Shown: positions 58,796-64,000 of the stretch, one piece after another
Position numbering within the stretch: position 1 is the stretch's first letter
Layout: every line of letters begins with the position of its first letter
NCBI GenBank assembly: GCA_937884975.1
Contig: CAKZZS010000064.1
Location: 62,001-126,000 of the forward strand
Direction: 5' to 3'
Length of the DNA stretch: 64,000 nt
From: an uncultured Clostridia bacterium
GTDB lineage: Bacteria; Bacillota; Clostridia; Oscillospirales; Acutalibacteraceae
Made by a program: the position numbers and the translations under genes
Notes under the pieces: generated by a model
What the model was told of the DNA's origin: nothing
The model's database searches: none
The model's input: only the letters and a program-made list of their open reading frames with translations

Positions 58796-59998
58796 TTAAA
58801 GAGCGTTTACAATTGCAAGCGTATCTCTTGCAATAACAAGTTCCTCATTAGTCGGGATAACAAAGAGCTTAACCTTTGAACCTTCAACGGAGAATTCAAC
58901 CTCTTTGCCTCTGCAGTTGTTCTTTTCTTCGTCAACCTTCGTGCCGAGGAATTCAAGAAGCTTGCCGACTCTTGTTCTGTACTGCGGGTTATTTTCACCG
59001 ATACCGCCGGTGAATACAACAGCGTCAACTCCGCCCATAGCAGCAGCAAAACCGCCGATATATTTTGTAAGCTGATGACAAAGCATTGATTCAACAAGCT
59101 TTGCCCTTTCGTCGCCCTCTTTGGCTCTCTGTTCAATTGTTCTGTTGTCGGATGTGCCTGTAAGACCGAGCATGCCGCTCTTTTTATTCATAAGGTTATC
59201 CATTTCTTTCGGAGAAAGATTATGTTCTTCCATAATAGTAGTAACAATAGCAGGGTCAATTGAACCGCAGCGCGTACCCATAAGAATACCCTCAAGAGGG
59301 GTAAGACCCATTGTTGTATCAAAGCACTTGCCGTCCTTAACTGCGGAAATCGAAGAGCCGTTTCCGAGGTGGCAGGTAACGATTTTTGTGCCTTCTGCCT
59401 TGCCGCCGAGAAGCTCAATACATCTTCCCGAAACAAATCTGTGGCTTGTACCGTGGAAGCCGTATCTTCTTATGCCGTCCTTCTCGTAGAATTCGTAGGG
59501 AAGCGCATACATATATGCGTAATCGGGCATTGTCTGATGGAAGCCCGTATCAAATACTGCGACCTGCGGAACGTCCATAATACCCTCGCACGCTTCAATT
59601 CCCTTAAGATTTGCAGGGTTGTGAAGAGGACCGAATTTAAAGCATTCTTTAATTGTTTCCTTAACCTTTTCGGTAACAAGGACGGAAGAAGAAAATTTTT
59701 CGCCGCCGTGGAGAACTCTGTGACCTACTGCTCCGATTTCATCCATTGATTTGATAACGCCGTGCGTTTCGTCAACAAGAGTATCAAGCACAAGCTGAAT
59801 TGCCGCGCTGTGGTCGGGCATTGCGTAGGAAAGCTTTTTAATGTTCTTGCTTTCGTCGTCCTCAACCTTGTGGGTAAACGTTGCGTTATCGTCGCCTATC
59901 TGTTCACAAATACCTTTTGCAAGCAGATGCTCGTTTTCCATATCGATAAGCTGATATTTAAGCGAAGAGCTGCCTGCGTTAATAACGAGAATTTTCAT
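58796..59998 (-). CDS. ackA: Acetate kinase
   Basis: It converts acetyl phosphate and ADP to acetate and ATP, the energy-yielding last step of acetate fermentation. The 400-residue protein begins KILVINAGSSSLKYQLIDME and contains AVGHRVLHGGEKFSSS, VAVFDTGFHQTMPDYAYMYA, GTSHRFVSGRCIELLGG, VTCHLGNGSSISAVKDGK and FTGGIGENNPQYRTRV, all typical. pta is not adjacent. Codon use is biased as in highly expressed genes. It diverges from tmcAL, with the start codons 98 bases apart. Confidence 0.97.
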   Translation of the reverse strand: MKILVINAGSSSLKYQLIDMENEHLLAKGICEQIGDDNATFTHKVEDDESKNIKKLSYAMPDHSAAIQLVLDTLVDETHGVIKSMDEIGAVGHRVLHGGEKFSSSVLVTEKVKETIKECFKFGPLHNPANLKGIEACEGIMDVPQVAVFDTGFHQTMPDYAYMYALPYEFYEKDGIRRYGFHGTSHRFVSGRCIELLGGKAEGTKIVTCHLGNGSSISAVKDGKCFDTTMGLTPLEGILMGTRCGSIDPAIVTTIMEEHNLSPKEMDNLMNKKSGMLGLTGTSDNRTIEQRAKEGDERAKLVESMLCHQLTKYIGGFAAAMGGVDAVVFTGGIGENNPQYRTRVGKLLEFLGTKVDEEKNNCRGKEVEFSVEGSKVKLFVIPTNEELVIARDTLAIVNAL

Positions 59999-60045
59999 TT
60001 TACGCTCCTTTAAAAAAATACTTGTTTAGTTTTCATAACTATTGT

Positions 60046-60074
60046 ATTATATACTTAAGTTATATATTTTTCAA
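60046..60074 (-). promoter_or_regulatory. SigA promoter for ackA (minus strand)
   Basis: On the minus strand TTGAAA (60074-60069) and TATAAT (60051-60046) have a 17-base spacer. It sits immediately before the ribosome-binding site of the divergent tmcAL gene. Confidence 0.85.
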
Positions 60075-60096
60075 GATATTTCGGGAGAATTTATTT

Positions 60097-61275
60097 ATGC
60101 GTGTATGCGGTGTTGTTGCTGAATATAATCCGTTTCACAACGGTCATAAGTATCATATAGATAAAATCAGAGAAAAAGGTTTTGACGGTATCGTTGCCGT
60201 AATGAGCGGCAACGTAGTTCAGCGCGGTGATTTTGCTTTTCTGGAAAAGCACATAAGGGCAAAGCAGGCATTAAATAACGGCGTTGATTTGGTTCTGGAG
60301 CTGCCTGCGCCTTTTGTACTTTCTTCTGCGCAAAAGTTTGCTTTCGGTTCGGTTTCCATACTTCATTCGCTCGGAGTTGTCGATTCGTTATGCTTCGGAA
60401 GCGAATGCGGAGAAATTGAAAAGCTCAGGGAAATAGCTTCTTTTGACGGTGAAAATGATATTTCCTCATTTCTTTCTTCGGGCGTTTCCTATGCCAAGGG
60501 CTTTAGTGAACTTGTTGAAAGTGAACTCGGAAAAGAGTATGCCGATATTCTTTCTTCACCTAATAATGTTCTCGGAGTCGAATATATACGGGCGTTAAAT
60601 AAGCTTAACAGCGATATTGTTCCTTTTACTGTCAAAAGACAGGGCGCTGAACATACCGATAAATTTTCAAAGGACGGTTTTTGTTCAGCCGGCTATATCA
60701 GAGAAAGCTTCGGAAAAACCGATATTTCAGAATGTATGCCTGCTTCCTCATACCGTTTGCTTAAGGAAGCAAACGAAAAAGGTGTTTCGCCCGTCAGTCT
60801 TTATAATGACGAAAAAACCATTTTGTCAATGCTTCGTATTTTAAACAGAAACTCTTTTTCTTCTGTTCAGGATTTAAGCGAGGGAATTGAAAACAGACTT
60901 TTTTCTGCAGTTTCGTCCGCATGTTCTCTTGACGAATTATATTCTCTTATTAAGACAAAGCGTTATACCATGTCTCGCGTAAAAAGACTTGTTATGAATG
61001 CGCTTTTTAATATCGGCGACGAATACACCGCTTCTGTTCCGCCGTATATAAGAGTTCTCGGTTTTAACGAAAAGGGCAGGGAAATACTGAAAAATGTAAA
61101 GAAAAATTCCTCAAAGCCAATTTATACTCTTCATTCCGATTTCAATAACGCCGATGAAGACGCAAAAAAGCTTTATTCGCTTGAATGTAAGATAACCGAT
61201 TTGTTTTATTGCTTTACTCCAAAAACCTTTCCCTGCGGCAGAGAACAAACCGAGAACGCAGTTATTATAAAATAG
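60097..61275 (+). CDS. tmcAL: tRNA(Met) cytidine acetate ligase TmcAL (YlbM)
   Basis: It forms N4-acetylcytidine at the wobble base of elongator tRNA-Met from acetate and ATP. The nucleotidyltransferase-fold N-terminus reads MRVCGVVAEYNPFHNGHKYH with the HxGH signature, followed by VAVMSGNVVQRGDFAFLEKH and LVLELPAPFVLSSAQKFAFG. The 392-residue length is family-typical. I start at ATG 60097 after CGGGAGAA; the frame extends upstream but through the ackA promoter. Its divergence from ackA puts the maker and user of acetate side by side. Confidence 0.92.
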   Translation: MRVCGVVAEYNPFHNGHKYHIDKIREKGFDGIVAVMSGNVVQRGDFAFLEKHIRAKQALNNGVDLVLELPAPFVLSSAQKFAFGSVSILHSLGVVDSLCFGSECGEIEKLREIASFDGENDISSFLSSGVSYAKGFSELVESELGKEYADILSSPNNVLGVEYIRALNKLNSDIVPFTVKRQGAEHTDKFSKDGFCSAGYIRESFGKTDISECMPASSYRLLKEANEKGVSPVSLYNDEKTILSMLRILNRNSFSSVQDLSEGIENRLFSAVSSACSLDELYSLIKTKRYTMSRVKRLVMNALFNIGDEYTASVPPYIRVLGFNEKGREILKNVKKNSSKPIYTLHSDFNNADEDAKKLYSLECKITDLFYCFTPKTFPCGREQTENAVIIK

Positions 61276-61285
61276 CTCGGTTCAC

Positions 61286-61314
61286 TTGATATTTAAGTAA
61301 AAAAATATTATAAT
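61286..61314 (+). promoter_or_regulatory. SigA promoter for the flavoprotein-cmk-plsC-ispH unit
   Basis: TTGATA (61286-61291) and TATAAT (61309-61314), 17-base spacer, 33 bases before ATG 61347. Confidence 0.82.
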
Positions 61315-61346
61315 ATTATGAACATTTTTTTGAAGGGAGTAACCGC

Positions 61347-62579
61347 ATGGATAAAAGTGTAATTGTCATCGGTGCAGGTGCGTCCGGACTTATGGCTTCG
61401 GGCATTTGCGCTAATAACGGTAATAAGGTTACTCTTTTTGAAAAAAACGAAAAAGTCGGCAGAAAGCTTATGATTACGGGTAAGGGCAGGTGTAACGTTA
61501 CAAATGCCTGCACTATGCTTAACGACCTTATTGAAAACGTGCCCGTAAACGGGAGATTTTTATACACCGCTTTTTCCCGTTTTATGCCGAGTGACACGAT
61601 GGACTTCTTTGAGTCTCTCGGAGTGCCGCTTAAAATCGAAAGGGGAAACAGAGTCTTTCCCGTTTCCGATAAGGCGGTCGATATTGTTGACGCACTCAAT
61701 AGCTTTGTTAAAAGCAAGGGTGTTAAACGTATTCAGGAAACCGTCAAATCGCTTATAATTGAAAATCAGACGGTTAAAGGCGTTAAATGTGATAGCGGCA
61801 ACGAGTATCTTGCAGATGCGGTTATTGTTGCCACAGGCGGAAAATCCTATCCCTTAACCGGTTCAACGGGCGACGGCTATAATTTTGCCCGTCAGGCAGG
61901 ACATACAATTGTTAAACCAAAGCCGTCCCTTGTTCCTCTTGAATGTCACGAGGGCTTTTGTTCGCTTCTTAAAGGACTGTCTTTAAAAAACGTTCGAGTA
62001 ACCGTTTTTGATACTGAAAAATTCAGGGAGATTTATTCCGATTTCGGTGAAATGCTTTTCACTCATTTCGGCGTTTCGGGTCCCGTGATTTTAAGCGCTT
62101 CAAGCCATATTAGAGAAATGAAGAGCGGAAAATATGAAATACATATTGACTTAAAGCCTGCTTTGACAAACGAACAGCTTGACAAAAGATTACTACGTGA
62201 ATTTAAAGAAAGTCCTTCAAAGGCGATTATAAATATAATGAATTCTCTTTTGCCAAAGTCACTTGTACCTGTATTTGTTAAGTTGACCGGTATTCATCCT
62301 GCAACAAAAGCAAACCAGATTACAAAGGAAATGCGCTTTGAAATAATCGACCTTTTAAAGGATTTTAAACTGACCGTTACGGATTTTCGCCCTATTGAGG
62401 AGGCGGTTATCACCTCCGGCGGTGTGGAAGTCAAAGAAATAAACCCTAAAACAATGGAATCAAAGCTTTGTAAAAACCTCTATTTCTGCGGCGAGGTTAT
62501 TGACGTTGACGCTTATACAGGCGGCTTCAATTTGCAAATTGCCTTTTCAACCGGTTATCTTGCCGGTGTTAATCTATAA
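61347..62579 (+). CDS. HI0933-family FAD-dependent oxidoreductase (BaiN/YhiN-like)
   Basis: A 410-residue flavoprotein with the dinucleotide-binding motif VIVIGAGASGLMASGICANN. Family motifs are GRKLMITGKGRCNVTNA, VIVATGGKSYPLTGSTGDGY and a C-terminal GEVIDVDAYTGGFNLQIAFS. Members reduce or oxidise uncertain substrates; BaiN names come from a report of bile-acid-pathway activity in one clostridium, but the family is widespread and the neighbourhood (cmk, plsC, ispH) says housekeeping. I do not infer bile-acid metabolism. Confidence 0.9.
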   Translation: MDKSVIVIGAGASGLMASGICANNGNKVTLFEKNEKVGRKLMITGKGRCNVTNACTMLNDLIENVPVNGRFLYTAFSRFMPSDTMDFFESLGVPLKIERGNRVFPVSDKAVDIVDALNSFVKSKGVKRIQETVKSLIIENQTVKGVKCDSGNEYLADAVIVATGGKSYPLTGSTGDGYNFARQAGHTIVKPKPSLVPLECHEGFCSLLKGLSLKNVRVTVFDTEKFREIYSDFGEMLFTHFGVSGPVILSASSHIREMKSGKYEIHIDLKPALTNEQLDKRLLREFKESPSKAIINIMNSLLPKSLVPVFVKLTGIHPATKANQITKEMRFEIIDLLKDFKLTVTDFRPIEEAVITSGGVEVKEINPKTMESKLCKNLYFCGEVIDVDAYTGGFNLQIAFSTGYLAGVNL

Positions 62580-62597
62580 AATAAAAGGAGAATTATT

Positions 62598-63260
62598 ATG
62601 ATAAATATTGCTATTGACGGACCCGGCGGCGCAGGAAAAAGCACTATTGCAAAAGCTGCCGCAAAGGAACTTGGTTATATCTATGTTGATACAGGGGCGC
62701 TTTACCGTTCTGTCGGTGTTTACGCATTAAGAAAAGGCGTTAAAACTGACTCCGCAGACGAGGTTGTACCGATTTTGAGCGAGATTACTGTTGAGCTTAA
62801 ATTCATTGACGGCACGCAGAGGGTTTATCTTAACGGAGAGGATGTTTCCGACGAAATAAGAACGCCCGAGGCTTCTATGGCTGCTTCAAATGTTTCTGCA
62901 ATTCAGCAGGTAAGGGATTTCCTTTTTGATTTACAAAGGGATATTGCAAAGGCAAATAACTGTATTATGGACGGAAGAGATATCGGTACTGTCGTTCTTC
63001 CCGACGCTCAGGTTAAGATTTTTCTGACTGCTTCTGCTGAAGAGAGGGCAAAAAGACGTTATCTTCAGCTTATTGAAAAAGGTCAGGAATTAAAATATGA
63101 GGATGTTCTCAAGGAGCTTGAGGAGCGCGATTATCAGGATTCTCACCGTGAAATTGCGCCTCTGAAGCCTGCCGAGGATTCCGTAATCGTCGATACGTCC
63201 GATATTAACCTTGAGCAGTCCATAGACACCGTAGTAAATGTTATCAGGGAGAGGATATAA
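62598..63260 (+). CDS. cmk: Cytidylate kinase
   Basis: It phosphorylates CMP and dCMP. The P-loop is IDGPGGAGKSTIAKAAA, the NMP-binding region is YVDTGALYRSVGVYAL, and DGRDIGTVVLPDAQVKIFLT followed by RAKRRYLQL completes the signature. The 220-residue length is standard. AAAGGAG precedes the ATG. It shares one base with plsC, as in the conserved cmk-plsC-ispH(-rpsA) order of Clostridia. Confidence 0.97.
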   Translation: MINIAIDGPGGAGKSTIAKAAAKELGYIYVDTGALYRSVGVYALRKGVKTDSADEVVPILSEITVELKFIDGTQRVYLNGEDVSDEIRTPEASMAASNVSAIQQVRDFLFDLQRDIAKANNCIMDGRDIGTVVLPDAQVKIFLTASAEERAKRRYLQLIEKGQELKYEDVLKELEERDYQDSHREIAPLKPAEDSVIVDTSDINLEQSIDTVVNVIRERI

Positions 63261-63895
63261 TGGCTAAAAAATTTGACTATTCCGTATTTCGGGAATACAA
63301 ATTTCATACTGCTATAAGACCTGTAGGTTTCTTTCTTAATAAATGCGTTTTCCACGTTACATATAAGGGTCAGGAGAATTTTCCCACTGACGGAAAGCCG
63401 ATAATTGTCTGTCCTAATCACATTTCCGCTACCGACCCCATTGTTGTGGCTCTCGGCGTTAAACCGAGAATTCATTTTATGGCAAAGGAAGAGCTTTTTA
63501 AAAACCCGATAGCTTCCTGGGCTTTGAAGCATAACAATTCTTTTCCTGTTAGCAGGGGAAAAATGGATATAAATGCCGTCAGGTATTCCGTTGAACTTAT
63601 TAAACGCGGAAAGAATCTTGCGATTTTCCCCGAGGGCACCCGTTCAAAGGAGGGTAAGCCCAAGCAGGGAAAAAACGGCGCTGCTTATGTTGCAAAAAAG
63701 ACAGGAGCAGATGTCATTCCCGTTGCTATTTGCAAGGATAATGAAAAGAATACAATTACCGTCGTTTACGGTAAAGTTATTAAAAACAGCGAGTTCGGCT
63801 TCTCCGATAAAAAGAGTAAGGATGAACTTACAAGGGCAACCGAAAGGATAATGAACGACATTACCGCTATGTGGGAGGAAGAGCTTTGCAAATAA
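63260..63895 (+). CDS. plsC: 1-acyl-sn-glycerol-3-phosphate acyltransferase
   Basis: It acylates lysophosphatidate to phosphatidate in membrane lipid synthesis. Acyltransferase motif I (HX4D) is PNHISATDPIVV, motif III is FPEGTRSKEGKPKQGKNGAA. The 211-residue length is typical of the short clostridial PlsC, with only a short hydrophobic N-terminal segment. Its end overlaps the ispH start by 10 bases. Confidence 0.94.
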   Translation: MAKKFDYSVFREYKFHTAIRPVGFFLNKCVFHVTYKGQENFPTDGKPIIVCPNHISATDPIVVALGVKPRIHFMAKEELFKNPIASWALKHNNSFPVSRGKMDINAVRYSVELIKRGKNLAIFPEGTRSKEGKPKQGKNGAAYVAKKTGADVIPVAICKDNEKNTITVVYGKVIKNSEFGFSDKKSKDELTRATERIMNDITAMWEEELCK

Positions 63896-64000
63896 CGCTT
63901 GCAAAAACTGCCGGTTTCTGCTTTGGAGTGGACAGAGCCGTTAATATGCTTTATTCTCTTGTTGACGAGGGTAAAAAGGTTTGTACGTTAGGGCCTATTA
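63886..64000 (+). CDS. ispH: 4-hydroxy-3-methylbut-2-enyl diphosphate reductase, N-terminal part (partial)
   Basis: The last step of the MEP isoprenoid pathway. A TTG start at 63886 sits 6 bases after GGAGGAAGAG inside the end of plsC. The visible 38 residues read ITLAKTAGFCFGVDRAVNM, containing the first Fe-S cysteine of IspH, then TLGPI. The gene runs out of the window. In relatives it is often fused to a ribosomal S1 domain, which cannot be checked here. Confidence 0.93.
   Translation, partial: MQITLAKTAGFCFGVDRAVNMLYSLVDEGKKVCTLGPI

Noticed and set aside
61347..62579. Bile-acid pathway enzyme (BaiN) as the specific function
   Set aside because: No other bai genes are present and the family is general; the neighbours are cmk, plsC and ispH.

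Overview
The window reads as a chromosomal segment of a low-to-moderate GC, spore-forming Gram-positive anaerobe of the class Clostridia, most likely a gut Ruminococcaceae/Oscillospiraceae relative. The signs are the sporulation-linked genes (ytfJ/gerW type, DUF2953, dacF type), remA, the cdaA-cdaR pair, GTP-type PEP carboxykinase, acetate kinase, AGGAGG-like ribosome-binding sites and near-consensus SigA promoters with 17-base spacers. The species assignment is inference. Nearly all genes are on the + strand; only dusB, ackA and a tRNA-Leu are on the - strand. I found no phage, IS element or CRISPR array.

Layout: 1-1310 holds the end of dnaG and the housekeeping sigma factor. 1360-8816 is the most interesting region. 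A cobalamin riboswitch precedes two surface proteins carrying DUF4430 (transcobalamin-like) domains and a complete ECF transporter (T, fused A-A', S). One surface protein pairs an alpha/alpha-barrel domain with the DUF4430 domain, the same two-domain plan as animal intrinsic factor and transcobalamin. 8860-12583 holds typA, a hotdog thioesterase and a DUF3343/class V aminotransferase pair. 12569-23781 runs through cyclic-di-AMP synthesis (cdaA-cdaR), DUF1385, prmC, an M50 protease, scpA-scpB, sporulation genes, rluB, yicC, remA, gmk and rpoZ. 23813-34544 is the conserved priA-def-fmt-metallopeptidase-rsmB-rlmN-prpC-prkC-rsgA series.

34615-38447 carries an SPFH/zinc-ribbon/TPM cluster resembling ydjGHI of Bacillus subtilis. 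38448-43996 holds dusB (reverse), polA, rimI, a GtrA protein and tsaD. 44058-53577 holds pckG, an MreB-like gene, hflX and an L-arabinose set (kinase, araD, araA, GPH transporter). 53590-57583 has tRNA-Arg, -His and -Gln, a DUF1836/SPFH/zinc-ribbon trio, an AT-rich orphan membrane protein, a Cof-type HAD phosphatase, a hairpin-rich element carrying a copy of the tRNA-Leu 3' end, and tRNA-Leu. 57667-64000 has a small glycine/alanine-rich protein, a lipoprotein polysaccharide deacetylase, ackA diverging from tmcAL, a HI0933-type flavoprotein, cmk, plsC and the start of ispH.

How it fits together: most of the window is growth machinery. The accessory content is nutrient capture (corrinoid and L-arabinose), acetate metabolism and envelope maintenance. 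The best candidate for an undescribed system is the riboswitch-controlled, surface-displayed corrinoid capture and ECF import operon at 1360-8816.
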